Origin: Cyanobacteriota bacterium erpe_2018_sw_21hr_WHONDRS-SW48-000092_B_bin.40
GTDB taxonomy: Bacteria > Cyanobacteriota > Vampirovibrionia > Obscuribacterales > Obscuribacteraceae
DNA: 37,254 nt
NCBI GenBank assembly: GCA_030917395.1
Contig: JAUPUU010000438.1
Coordinates: forward strand, 1 to 37,254
Direction: 5' to 3'
Shown: positions 24,135 through 32,647 of the stretch, piece by piece
Layout of the letters: every line of letters begins with the position of its first letter
How positions within the stretch are numbered: the first letter of the stretch is position 1
Notes under the pieces: generated by a model
Told to the model about the DNA's origin: nothing
Databases searched by the model: none
Seen by the model: the letters and a program-made list of their open reading frames with translations, nothing else
Position numbers and translations under genes: made by a program

Positions 24135-26171
24135 GCCGGCAAGGTGGCTCTGCAGCTCACCTTCGATCTCCTTAACGTCAAAGGCCTGCTCACCTAGAAT
24201 CGCTCTATCAATTGCAAGTGCTTGCTTATACATTTCTAGGGCTTCATCTTTGCGATTCTGTCTATGGTAAAGGGTGGCAAGATTATGCAGGTCTCTAGCA
24301 ACATCAAGGCTGTTAAAACCAGAAGAGCCTCTATCAATCTTTAAAGCCCTTCTAAAGTAATTTTCTGCACCCTCGAATTTTTCGCTCCTAACTAAAATGC
24401 TACCAAGATTGTTCAAATAAATAGCTAACGCAGGGTGCTCGCTTCCTAGCCGCCTCTCATCGCGAGCCAAAGACTTTTTATACAGCAGCATGGCTTCAAC
24501 AACATTGCCTTCTAAGGCGCTAAGCCGAGCTAGCCGATTCAAGTCTCTTTCAATACCGGAGTATTCCGACCCGTCAAGCGCTATCTTTAATTCACCAACC
24601 CGTTTGTACAATTCTATAGCTTGAGCAAACTTGCCAACATTTCTATAGCTATCGGCAGCTCCAGTGAGATCGGCGATATCGAGTTCAAGATTCTTGTTTT
24701 GATGACCTGCGTTGCTTTCCTTTAGCGCCAGCAATTCAGAGTAACATTCAGCAGCCTTGCCATAAAGACAATGTCCGTATAAAAGAACCGCCAATCTTCT
24801 TAGCTCAGCTTCGACTGCGGTTGCGCAGCTCAACTGTTTCAACGTTGCAATGCTCTGGCGGTAATAGCTCTCCTCGAAATCGAAGTTCGGTCGCGACTCA
24901 GAAAGACCCTTTGAAGGGAAGCGTGAGGCTGGAATGGCCCTAAGTTTCTCAAGGGCAAGCATACAATCTCGTATGGTCAGATCTTTGCCACGCTCGTCGT
25001 AACCCAAGTCATCAGGTGACTTTATCATCGGCGTATCTTTTCTGTCATTCCAGCGAGTTTCTTCAACAGCCAAGGCCTTGATGAAGCTCTGAGTGGCTTC
25101 CGGCCTTTTGTTGAGCCGCAAATAAAGACTCGCTGTTTCGGAAAGACGCCAAGTGAATTTACGAGAGTTCTCACCCAGCATCACTCTCGCTAGATTTGCC
25201 TCTGCCAGTTTCCATTCAATCGCCTTGTCAGACGCACCATGTGACGTGTAAGATTTGATTAGTGATTGACTTAGACATGACAGCTCCCCAAGCGAGTGCT
25301 CTCGCGCTTCTAATGACTTAAGACAATCTAGGGGACGACTGCTTTGGTAAATTTCAAATAGTCTTCGATCAGCATATTCACTGAACTTTATCCATTCGCG
25401 ACTGCTCAGTTCATGATGCACGTCTATGTTTGCCAGTGCCCAATAGTAATCAGAAAGTCGGTCGTACCAAATCTTTTCTTTGCCCAGCTCTTCGTCAATT
25501 AGCTCGTTCAAGATCACTTCAGCATAGTCAAAGTGACCAATACCTGCGTAGGCCTGGGCCAACCGAATTTTATACCAAGACTTTTCATAGTCAGGACATT
25601 TCTTTTCGCTCTCGGTCGACAGCCTAAGTACATTGAAACCGGCAATGATTTTTGATGGAGCTGAGCGTATGTAGTCTTTAAGCGGGAAAAGCAGCAAAAC
25701 CAAAACAACGGCGATGGTGGCATCCGCCAGAAAATTGGCAGCAACTTTTCTTGCTGCATCAGCAACGGCAAAGCCCAAGAAGTCTGCCTTAGCAGGGTCT
25801 TTGGCATTCTTTGCTATTGACAAGATGGAAAATACTGTAAAGGTAAATAGCGGCAAAACGGCCTCAAAAAAAAGCATTACAGGATGCCATCCACCCCCGG
25901 CCGGTGTACTTCTACTCCAAAAAATCCAGACCTCAAGGAGGCAAAACAAAGCAGGGTTTAAGGCCACAAGAAAGCAGTTAAATACAGCAGTGAAGAAAGG
26001 CAAGATCCACACGTCTACCTCTCTTGCGGAGCTGCATAGAGGTAACTTGCCGATATAGCAGCATACATACGCCATGCCAATAAAAAAGCCATAAAATACA
26101 GCAAACCGCTGGGCAGGAATCAGCCTGTCAGAAAAGGAGCTAAATCTAAAGCTATCCATGAGCATCTTCAT
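24054..26171 (-). CDS. Four-helix membrane protein with C-terminal TPR repeats (copy A)
   Basis: About 705 residues from the ATG at 26171. Other in-frame ATGs at 26165 and 26159 cannot be excluded, as no SD is clear. Four hydrophobic helices occupy about 22-165 (FAVFYGFFIGMAYVCCYIG; FFTAVFNCFLVALNPALFCLL; FFEAVLPLFTFTVFSIL; ADATIAVVLVLLLFPL). After that, long helical repeats include kinesin-light-chain-like TPRs (SEHPALAIYLNNLGSILVRS; SLDVARDLHNLATLYHRQNR). Probably a membrane scaffold for protein contacts. Paralogue of the gene at 27501. It follows the CxxC gene by 20 bases on the same strand, and its 3' end overlaps the ImmA gene on the other strand by 81 bases. Confidence 0.78.
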   Translation of the reverse strand: MKMLMDSFRFSSFSDRLIPAQRFAVFYGFFIGMAYVCCYIGKLPLCSSAREVDVWILPFFTAVFNCFLVALNPALFCLLEVWIFWSRSTPAGGGWHPVMLFFEAVLPLFTFTVFSILSIAKNAKDPAKADFLGFAVADAARKVAANFLADATIAVVLVLLLFPLKDYIRSAPSKIIAGFNVLRLSTESEKKCPDYEKSWYKIRLAQAYAGIGHFDYAEVILNELIDEELGKEKIWYDRLSDYYWALANIDVHHELSSREWIKFSEYADRRLFEIYQSSRPLDCLKSLEAREHSLGELSCLSQSLIKSYTSHGASDKAIEWKLAEANLARVMLGENSRKFTWRLSETASLYLRLNKRPEATQSFIKALAVEETRWNDRKDTPMIKSPDDLGYDERGKDLTIRDCMLALEKLRAIPASRFPSKGLSESRPNFDFEESYYRQSIATLKQLSCATAVEAELRRLAVLLYGHCLYGKAAECYSELLALKESNAGHQNKNLELDIADLTGAADSYRNVGKFAQAIELYKRVGELKIALDGSEYSGIERDLNRLARLSALEGNVVEAMLLYKKSLARDERRLGSEHPALAIYLNNLGSILVRSEKFEGAENYFRRALKIDRGSSGFNSLDVARDLHNLATLYHRQNRKDEALEMYKQALAIDRAILGEQAFDVKEIEGELQSHLAGLGAAPKANSLNSAKDWLVTDPEFAAN

Positions 26172-26194
26172 CACATGAGTGGTCTCAGTCTCTA

Positions 26195-26986
26195 CTAATC
26201 GGAAACGACTCGCACGAACCTATACTTACCTCCTACAAGAAGCTCCAACCTCCAACGATCCCCATACTTATCGGGATGCATTGCCATGACATTAAGTTGC
26301 TCCATGACCTTGTCTGCATCGGCCCTGCGATTATGTTTCACATAGAAGTCTACAAGCTTCAATAAAAGCTCTCTGACAGAAAAAGATTCTTTTCCACGAA
26401 CCTCCTCTTCCTTGGCAATCAACTTTTTGTACCAGCTTTCGCAATCCGAAAGACATCCATGATTCTCATACCCAGCAATCAAACTGAATGTTGCCGGTCT
26501 ACGGTAGAAGTAAGCATTCCCAACCTCGGTATGCTGTGCTTCCAATACTCGATTTTGGTGCTCAGCAAACGGACGGCATGACTCAAGCCACCGAGCACCA
26601 CTTATCTTTCCTTCTCGATCAATTGTTCTAAGATGACTGGACACCATTGGCCAGTTTAACTGCGTACGGTCTTTCTTTAGCATGGCACCAAGAAGCTCCA
26701 CAGCCATTTCAGGCCTATCGCACCAACACAAAGTCGCAATTGTATTAGAACCAAGGTCACGATGATGACCATTGCCACACCCAGAGCAAAAAGGTGAACT
26801 CCACAATCTGTCAGCTGTACCTGTCACCAGAAACAGAACAACCAGAGATTTAGCTACCGGAATGGCCAACGGCGCAATACAAGCACTTACACAACTAAAA
26901 CAAAGAAAGAAACCTAGTTTTTCCCAACGGTTAAGACTGCCGAAGGTCGCTGTTCCATGGTGAAGAAATCTAGGAATCTGTGCCAT
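26195..26986 (-). CDS. One-helix CxxC protein, duplicated family (copy 1)
   Basis: 263 residues from the ATG at 26986, chosen because GGTGGAG (26993-26999) lies 6 bases upstream and the same layout is kept in copy 2. A cytosolic start (MAQIPRFLHHGTATFGSLNR) precedes one long hydrophobic segment (about 26-57), then a CSGCGN motif and, after a spacer, LCWCDRPEMAVELLGAMLKK. The remainder is helical and TPR-like (YENHGCLSDCESWYKKLIAKEE; FYVKHNRRADADKVMEQL) with a basic end. The four conserved Cys could bind metal or form disulfides. Over half of residues match copy 2 at 35416. Function unknown. It precedes TPR copy A in an apparent operon. Confidence 0.75.
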   Translation of the reverse strand: MAQIPRFLHHGTATFGSLNRWEKLGFFLCFSCVSACIAPLAIPVAKSLVVLFLVTGTADRLWSSPFCSGCGNGHHRDLGSNTIATLCWCDRPEMAVELLGAMLKKDRTQLNWPMVSSHLRTIDREGKISGARWLESCRPFAEHQNRVLEAQHTEVGNAYFYRRPATFSLIAGYENHGCLSDCESWYKKLIAKEEEVRGKESFSVRELLLKLVDFYVKHNRRADADKVMEQLNVMAMHPDKYGDRWRLELLVGGKYRFVRVVSD

Positions 26987-27021
26987 GAGCAACTCCACCA
27001 GCAAGCATTTACGAGCTTTAA

Positions 27022-27033
27022 CTTAGTACTAAG
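27022..27033. promoter_or_regulatory. 12-bp palindrome in the divergent gap
   Basis: CTTAGTACTAAG is a perfect palindrome between CxxC copy 1 and the MazE-like gene. It is absent from the corresponding gap of copy 2, so it may serve the MazE-like protein or be chance. Confidence 0.35.
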
Positions 27034-27043
27034 ACCAAACCGG

Positions 27044-27081
27044 GTTACCAATTCAACAGACTATTCCCATCTTACCTGAAG
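27044..27081 (-). repeat. Conserved upstream block, copy 1
   Basis: 38 bases nearly identical (about two differences) to 36289-36326, at a similar distance upstream of both CxxC paralogues. It lies outside any confident coding frame, so it is probably a promoter or other regulatory element carried along by the duplication. Confidence 0.75.
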
Positions 27082-27145
27082 CAGAGCCGGAGGGAGGCAC
27101 ATCGCCGACGACGTGCTGTACAGTAAAAATACAAGGAGACGTCCT

Positions 27146-27403
27146 ATGCACAAAACCAAACTCAGAAAAGTTGGGAACTCTGTCGTGGTAGCCATTCCCG
27201 CGAAGCTTCTTACCATGCTTCAACTAAAGGCCGACGACACCGTTAGCATCACCGTAGTCAGCAACCGGCTGATTATCGAACCTCTACCACGTCTCCGATA
27301 CACACTTGCCGAGCTGCTAGCCTCATCAGACTATTCCGAAGCCCAACCGCCTGAAGAGAGAGAATGGGTCGATGGTTCAGCCGTTGGTCGCGAAATCGCT
27401 TAA
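27146..27403 (+). CDS. MazE/AbrB-type antitoxin-like protein without a visible toxin
   Basis: 85 residues from the ATG at 27146, with AAGGAG about 8 bases upstream; the frame can be read 33 bases earlier but without an SD. The N-terminal swapped-hairpin DNA-binding domain is clear (KTKLRKVGNSVVVAIPAKLL, LKADDTVSITVVSNRLIIEP). The acidic tail LAELLASSDYSEAQPPEEREWVDGSAVGREIA is the kind that wraps MazF in ChpB/PemI-type antitoxins. The next gene is a TPR membrane protein rather than mazF, and the 97-base gap has no toxin frame. Either an orphan antitoxin or a stand-alone regulator. Confidence 0.85.
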   Translation: MHKTKLRKVGNSVVVAIPAKLLTMLQLKADDTVSITVVSNRLIIEPLPRLRYTLAELLASSDYSEAQPPEEREWVDGSAVGREIA

Positions 27404-27500
27404 AACACATATTTCGGCCTAGCAACGTGAAGGGTATCGTTTTCCCGCCTTTAGGGTAAGTTAAAAACAGGAACAAAATGCTAGCGCTGCGGGTATCACG

Positions 27501-29363
27501 ATGAATCAATTTCTGAGTCACTTTCGTGACCAACCGGAGCCCCTACTTTCTAAGAAGCTGGCGGATTGCTTTAGATTCGCTATTCTTGCTGGCTTTGTAA
27601 TCGCACTTGCCTATATCTCTCACCTTAACACCTACTGCGGCGGCTGTAGCCCGCCTGGTGGAAGAAACATTGGTGTTTCTCAATGGTTTTGCGTTACTCT
27701 CAACTGTTTAATTGTGGCGGTCAATCCTGCCTTTTTCTGTGTGCTGAAAGGTGTGCTCGTTCTTCTGTGGCAGCAAGAGCAGAACTATAAAGAACTTATT
27801 CGCTTCAATCTGTACGAAACAATTCTTCCACTCGTCGCTTATTTCGTCTATTCCTTGCTCTGTCGCCCAGGGCGAAAGGTGCAGTACAGCAAGTTCTTAC
27901 GCGAATTAATAGTCTATTCTCTGCTATTTTTGCTGATGTCACCGTTTGCCAGTCAGATAACTTCAGCGCCAGCAACCATGGTTGGCTGGGCGAATGTCAT
28001 CATTCTCGGATATAAATATGAGCACACCAAGCTTTTTACCTGCAAAGCCGATCTGGGGCTGCAGCTCGTTCGTGCTTACTCTGCTATTGGTCAATATCAA
28101 AATGCCACACAGCTTTTAAACCAGCTCATAAACGTGGAGATGAGTCGCGACCCTGCATTTGGTGATTCTTTACTTGGTGCCTTTTACAATGTAAAACAAA
28201 TAGACAAAGACCATACTCTATCAAAGAAGCAATGGATTGCCCTCTGTCAGCCAATAGAGGCTCAGTTGCTCAATCTCTACCGATACGACAAACACAAAAA
28301 GCAATTTGCTAAATTGACTGAATCGGAATTAGACGTAAGTTGCTTTTCTTCCGGACTAGTTGAGGGCTACAAGAACCATGGAGCCGTTGAGAAGGTTTTG
28401 GAATGGAATCTGAGAAACCTAAGCGCGCAACGAATAGCGCATAGTGTCAACTCTGCATCTTACGCATACAAATTGATGGATCTAGCCAGAGCCTACTACG
28501 CTTGCGGCATGAAAGCAGAGGCCAGGACCACGCTCGAAATTGCCATTGCCCGCTTCGAGTCAAAACCGCCCAATCGGCCACTTTCAAAAAGGGAAGCAGA
28601 CAAAGACTGTCTTGGTTCTATGCTGCACTTTGAGCACAATCATATTCAAGAATGCCAGAAACTACTAACATCAATTGCCCTCAACGACCAGACACAGGGA
28701 AAGAGTTTCGAAGAATCAAGCGGGACCATTACCTACATGAAAGAATCAGGGCAGCAGATAATAATGCGCTATCGTGATTTCGATGTCACACATAACCAGT
28801 ACAAACGAGATTTGGCCAAGATTTCAAAACTCAACCATGCAAAAGATGTCGAAACTTGTCTGCGCAAACTTGCCGAACTTTGCTACTGCCATTGCCGCTT
28901 CAAAGAAGCAGAAGACTACTACAGGCAACTACTCGATGTACAAACCGGTGTTTCGTTTGCAGAAAGAACACAACAATCCGCCGCTCGAACCGAATTGGCT
29001 GATCTAACTGAACTGGCAGGAGCTTGCCGCAATCAAGGTGAATTCAGCAAAGCCGTCGTGCTGTTTGAACAAGTGTTGCAAAAGAAGAAAAAGCTGGACG
29101 GCAATAACTACCCCAACATGGCACGCGATTTGAATAACCTGGCCGGGCTCTACTTCTTGCAGGGCGACTTTAAAAGAGCAAAGCCACTCAACCAACAAGC
29201 ACTTGCTCTTGATCAATCGCGATTAGGTGCCAACCACCCAGCTATTGCAATTTACTTAAAGCATTTGGGCCAAATTCATCTTGGATTAAATGAGCAGCAA
29301 GAGGCCCAGAAGTGTTTTGAGAGCGCGCAAGCTATCGAAAGGAAGGTGAGTTCTGCAAATTAA
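27501..29363 (+). CDS. Four-helix membrane protein with TPR repeats (copy B)
   Basis: 620 residues with the same plan as the protein at 24054-26171. Four hydrophobic segments lie within about 25-155 (FAILAGFVIALAYISHL; CLIVAVNPAFFCVLKGVLVLL; ETILPLVAYFVYSLL; LIVYSLLFLLMSPF), then helical repeats end in kinesin-light-chain-like TPRs (NMARDLNNLAGLYFLQGDFK; NHPAIAIYLKHLGQIHLGL). The clearest shared block is NCLIVAVNPAFFCVLK against NCFLVALNPALFCLLE. The first loop has CGGCSPPGG, a CxxC facing the same side as in the small duplicated proteins if topology is shared. Its stop overlaps the beginning of the WG-repeat gene, so the two are probably coupled. Confidence 0.8.
   Translation: MNQFLSHFRDQPEPLLSKKLADCFRFAILAGFVIALAYISHLNTYCGGCSPPGGRNIGVSQWFCVTLNCLIVAVNPAFFCVLKGVLVLLWQQEQNYKELIRFNLYETILPLVAYFVYSLLCRPGRKVQYSKFLRELIVYSLLFLLMSPFASQITSAPATMVGWANVIILGYKYEHTKLFTCKADLGLQLVRAYSAIGQYQNATQLLNQLINVEMSRDPAFGDSLLGAFYNVKQIDKDHTLSKKQWIALCQPIEAQLLNLYRYDKHKKQFAKLTESELDVSCFSSGLVEGYKNHGAVEKVLEWNLRNLSAQRIAHSVNSASYAYKLMDLARAYYACGMKAEARTTLEIAIARFESKPPNRPLSKREADKDCLGSMLHFEHNHIQECQKLLTSIALNDQTQGKSFEESSGTITYMKESGQQIIMRYRDFDVTHNQYKRDLAKISKLNHAKDVETCLRKLAELCYCHCRFKEAEDYYRQLLDVQTGVSFAERTQQSAARTELADLTELAGACRNQGEFSKAVVLFEQVLQKKKKLDGNNYPNMARDLNNLAGLYFLQGDFKRAKPLNQQALALDQSRLGANHPAIAIYLKHLGQIHLGLNEQQEAQKCFESAQAIERKVSSAN
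29341..29350 (+). promoter_or_regulatory. Ribosome binding site for the WG-repeat gene
   Basis: GGAAGGTGAG, rich in anti-SD complement, ends two bases before the in-frame CTG at 29353. It lies inside the last codons of the TPR gene and supports initiation at a non-standard codon. Confidence 0.45.
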
Positions 29364-31854
29364 ACTGCCACAGTTTCTGAGCCTTTGTAAACAGCACAGC
29401 AACTTTTCGCTGCTCTTACTAGCCCTTGTTGCCTCTATTTCTCCAGCTATAGCCGATAGCTGGACCGGAAAGGAAGGGAAATTCACAGCCTGCTACCGAG
29501 ACCTCTATGGCTTCATCAGCAGAGACGGCAAAACAATTCTCAAACCCACCTACTGGAGCATAGGCAATTTCCACGAAGACCTAGCCACTTTTCACGAAGA
29601 AAAAAGAGCCGGCGTTGTCAACAAGTCAGGTAAAGTTCAGGTCAAAGCCACTTTCGAGGAAATTGGCCCCTACATCAATGGTCAGGCCGTAGCGCAGGCT
29701 TACTATCCACGCAAACAAGACCCCAAATCTGGCGAATGGAAATGCGCCGGACTTTGGGGTTTGATAGACACCCACGGAAATTGGCTGGTTAAGCCAACCT
29801 ATGACTACGTGAATGCACTCGACAAAGACTACAATTTAGTGACAAAAGGCGGCAAACGCGGTTTCGTTGATAAAAGCATGAAAGTAATTGTCGCCCCGAT
29901 ATTTGATGAACTCAATGAAATGTCAGAAGACCTGGCTGCCTTTGGCGAGAAGGGCAAGCTCGGTTTTATCGACAAGTATGGCAAAGTAATTATCCCAGCC
30001 AAATACAAATCGGTGGCACCTTTCAGAGAGGGTGTAGCACGAGTGCTAAATGCTGATGGATGGGGCTTTATCGACCAGAGTGGAAAGACAGTAATCAGTC
30101 ATCAATACAAGGACGCTTCTTCATTTAGCGAAGGAGCAGCACTGGTAAGAACGTTCGACGATGCCGATGGACAATTCTTTATCAAGCACGATGGTAGCAA
30201 ACTAGTGAAAAACAAATACGCTTACGCAAGATCGTTCAAAAACGGGAAAGCCCGAGTGGAGCTCTTTGACAGAACCCAGCTGTACAAGGGATACATAGAC
30301 AAGTCAGGGATCTTCACAGCCAACGATAAAGACGATGAATACGCGCAAAGCAATCAAGCCGAAGTTTCAGAAGGTCTCTGCATAGTCAAAAGTGAAGAAC
30401 AATCGAAAGACATCGAAGTGATGCCCACGAAAAGTTACACTATCAAAGATACCTTTGGCCGCGAACGTTTTAAACTTTCAAAAATCTATTCAATAAGAGA
30501 GTTTCATGATGGCGTTGCTATCTTTTCTTCGCCGGTCTTAACCTGGAAAAAGCCGATCAAGCCGCATTCAGATCGAGCAAAAGAGCCCAGTGAGAGCCTT
30601 TCCAATCCATATGCAGCGCCACCGTGGAAGCGTCACATACTAAGTCAGCCAGCAAACTGGGGCTACAAAGACAGCAGCGGCAATGTAGTAATCCCGCCAA
30701 AATTTCGACAAGCTTCAACCTTTAGCGAAGGAATTGCCGAAGTTGAAGAGGGCTTGCTAGCTGGCTATATAGACAAAACAGGAAGGTACGCAATAAAACC
30801 ATGCTTTCCCATCGGCGCCAGCACGTTCGACAATGGTATTGCCTATGGCACCAAATGCTCAAAGGAGTTTTCGGCCAAACCGTTCCAACGCGGCAGTGGC
30901 TGCGTTCAGAACACCTGCTATTTTCGACTCGGATTAATCAATCGCAGCGGCAAATTTATTACTGAACCCAGGTATGAGCAATTCAGGCCAATTTCAGAAG
31001 GACGACTGGCTTTCCGACTAGATGGTAAATGGGGGTTCATGGACAGCAGCGGAAAGGTGGTCATAGAGCCTAAGTACGCCGCTGTGAAGCCATTTTCTGA
31101 AGGCTTAGCAGCGGTGACAGGAAACGCCTGGGATGGCGGCCTTTCTCCAATTATTCCATCAGCCTGGGGTTTCGTTGATAGAGATGGCAAACTCGTTATA
31201 CCGCACCAATATCGCAGTGCTGGCTCGTTTAACAACGGCTTAGCTTTAGTCTCAGAAAATTGTCACAATATCTCAGGGAAGCCAGAAGGGTTCATAGACA
31301 AAGCGGGCAAACTACAAATTTCATCGGATCAGTATCTATCTAGCGGATTTGAAGGCGGCGTTGCCGTTCGATGTCAAAATAAAAAACGCTGGTTGATTGA
31401 CACCAGCGCCAAACCACTAACAGACGATTTGTACGATCAGCTTGGAGTCGAAGAAGACAAAGCGTATCGATTAGTCAGTGAAGGACTGATACCAGTAAGA
31501 AAAGGCTCATTTTGGGGCTTTATTGATACAGCAGGCAACTGTGTGATACCCCCACAGTTCAATGAAGTAGGGCATTTCCATGATGGATTAGCAGTGGTCA
31601 AATTTAAGCACGGCCATCTAGCCTATATCGATCAACTAGGCCAAATTCAACTTGACGAAAACTATGACGTAGCAACACGATTTCATGATGGTGCAGCAAT
31701 AATTGCCAACGACCAAGGCACTTATGTCATCGATAAATCTGGTAAGCATTTGTTCGACGCAACCGGCATCAAGTCATATAGCGAAGGTCTGTTTTTGTGG
31801 CAAGACAAATCGAAAGAGCCGATCAATTATTTCTACAACTACCAATATGACTGA
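29353..31854 (+). CDS. Exported WG-repeat protein, non-canonical start
   Basis: About 833 residues if begun at the CTG at 29353. The frame is open back to a TGA at 29347-29349. The first ATG/GTG/TTG in frame is a TTG at 29761, which lies inside a WG repeat and would remove a good signal peptide. That signal reads QIKLPQFLSLCKQHSNFS, then LLLLALVASISPAIA-DS with a signal peptidase I site. The mature protein is a chain of WG (KWG) repeats: WGFID(Q/S/T)xGK-V-I-P-x-Y/F... with F-x-x-G-x-A-x-V, more than ten units, likely a beta-rich binding array. CTG 29365 and ATT 29359 are alternative starts. It overlaps the TPR gene end by 11 bases. Confidence 0.8.
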   Translation: MQIKLPQFLSLCKQHSNFSLLLLALVASISPAIADSWTGKEGKFTACYRDLYGFISRDGKTILKPTYWSIGNFHEDLATFHEEKRAGVVNKSGKVQVKATFEEIGPYINGQAVAQAYYPRKQDPKSGEWKCAGLWGLIDTHGNWLVKPTYDYVNALDKDYNLVTKGGKRGFVDKSMKVIVAPIFDELNEMSEDLAAFGEKGKLGFIDKYGKVIIPAKYKSVAPFREGVARVLNADGWGFIDQSGKTVISHQYKDASSFSEGAALVRTFDDADGQFFIKHDGSKLVKNKYAYARSFKNGKARVELFDRTQLYKGYIDKSGIFTANDKDDEYAQSNQAEVSEGLCIVKSEEQSKDIEVMPTKSYTIKDTFGRERFKLSKIYSIREFHDGVAIFSSPVLTWKKPIKPHSDRAKEPSESLSNPYAAPPWKRHILSQPANWGYKDSSGNVVIPPKFRQASTFSEGIAEVEEGLLAGYIDKTGRYAIKPCFPIGASTFDNGIAYGTKCSKEFSAKPFQRGSGCVQNTCYFRLGLINRSGKFITEPRYEQFRPISEGRLAFRLDGKWGFMDSSGKVVIEPKYAAVKPFSEGLAAVTGNAWDGGLSPIIPSAWGFVDRDGKLVIPHQYRSAGSFNNGLALVSENCHNISGKPEGFIDKAGKLQISSDQYLSSGFEGGVAVRCQNKKRWLIDTSAKPLTDDLYDQLGVEEDKAYRLVSEGLIPVRKGSFWGFIDTAGNCVIPPQFNEVGHFHDGLAVVKFKHGHLAYIDQLGQIQLDENYDVATRFHDGAAIIANDQGTYVIDKSGKHLFDATGIKSYSEGLFLWQDKSKEPINYFYNYQYD

Positions 31855-31902
31855 GATTGCATCTGGTAGACAGTCACTGGCAGCCACAAGTCCTCGGCTC
31901 AA

Positions 31903-32262
31903 TCAATATGGATTTTCCTTTCCTATCATCTCTTCGAAATAACTCCGATCTGCCTCCCTCAGCCTAAGTCTCTGAAATCCAGGCCTGTTTGGTATTTCTT
32001 TAAGCGCTTGCTCCCAAACTCGACGACTGTACTCTGCGTTTACTGGATGGTCAGGGAAAGTTAGCCCTCTATGAAACAAAGAACGAGCGGTCCAAAGACT
32101 AGACAAAACATCCAAACCATCAGAAGTAATACCAGATGGAAGCTCATCATCCCAAACAAGATACGCACCAATAGCGTTGAATCTCGGTTCAAGTGTAGGA
32201 TCTAAAACAAGTTCTTCTATTAGTTTGAGATCTCGGGGAATGAAAATGGTCTTCTGAAGCAT
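31903..32262 (-). CDS. Small acidic protein, tandem paralogue 1 (candidate immunity protein)
   Basis: 119 residues, unknown family. Shares with its neighbour the pattern DLxLIxxLVxxPxLEP, YLxWxDELPSGI, LWTARxxxxxGLTxP, RVWxxA, PGFQRLxLxEADxxYFxEM and the final ENP; about 45 percent identical by eye. No signal or membrane segment, so cytosolic. It is third in the minus-strand run 577-aa protein, paralogue 2, paralogue 1, starting 11 bases after paralogue 2 stops. Size, acidity and duplication behind a toxin-like gene fit an immunity protein; this is inference from context. Confidence 0.68.
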   Translation of the reverse strand: MLQKTIFIPRDLKLIEELVLDPTLEPRFNAIGAYLVWDDELPSGITSDGLDVLSSLWTARSLFHRGLTFPDHPVNAEYSRRVWEQALKEIPNRPGFQRLRLREADRSYFEEMIGKENPY

Positions 32263-32273
32263 GTTTCACGTTA

Positions 32274-32639
32274 TCAATCAAACGGATTTTCTTGTTTAAG
32301 CATTTCTAAAAAGTATTTCTTATCTGCCTCGCCCAGCTCAAGTCTCTGAAACCCAGGCCAAAGAAGGCCTTGTGCAATTGCTCGGTCCCATACGCGTGTA
32401 AAAGTTGCCGGGTTTAAGGATTCAGGCAGAGTAAGCCCATGATACCGACATGCCCGCGCAGTCCACAAATCGCATAAGCTTTCATAGCCTTCTGTACTTA
32501 TTCCGCTGGGTAGTTCATCTGGCCAGTGCAAGTACATTCGAAAAGAGCAGTACATTGGTTCTAAAGATGGTTCATAAACCAAGGACTGAATTAAGTCCAA
32601 ATCTTTGCCTTTGAAGACCAAATCAGTATCGGTGCCCAT
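32274..32639 (-). CDS. Small acidic protein, tandem paralogue 2 (candidate immunity protein)
   Basis: 121 residues from an ATG with GGAGA 7 bases upstream, 8 bases after the stop of the 577-residue protein. Conserved core: HWPDELPSGISTEGYESLCD, LWTARACRYHGLTLPE, TRVWDRAIAQG, WPGFQRLELGEADKKYFLEM. No known domain recognised. The DELPSGI and LWTAR blocks are the best motifs for searching. Likely the cognate partner of the upstream protein because it is nearest; paralogue 1 may be a diverged spare or protect against a variant toxin. Confidence 0.72.
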   Translation of the reverse strand: MGTDTDLVFKGKDLDLIQSLVYEPSLEPMYCSFRMYLHWPDELPSGISTEGYESLCDLWTARACRYHGLTLPESLNPATFTRVWDRAIAQGLLWPGFQRLELGEADKKYFLEMLKQENPFD

Positions 32640-32647
32640 ATATTCTC

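Noticed and set aside
27404-27500. Possible mazF remnant after the MazE-like gene
   Set aside because: Short fragments such as VKGIVFPPLG can be read, but none matches MazF motifs well enough to claim a pseudogene.
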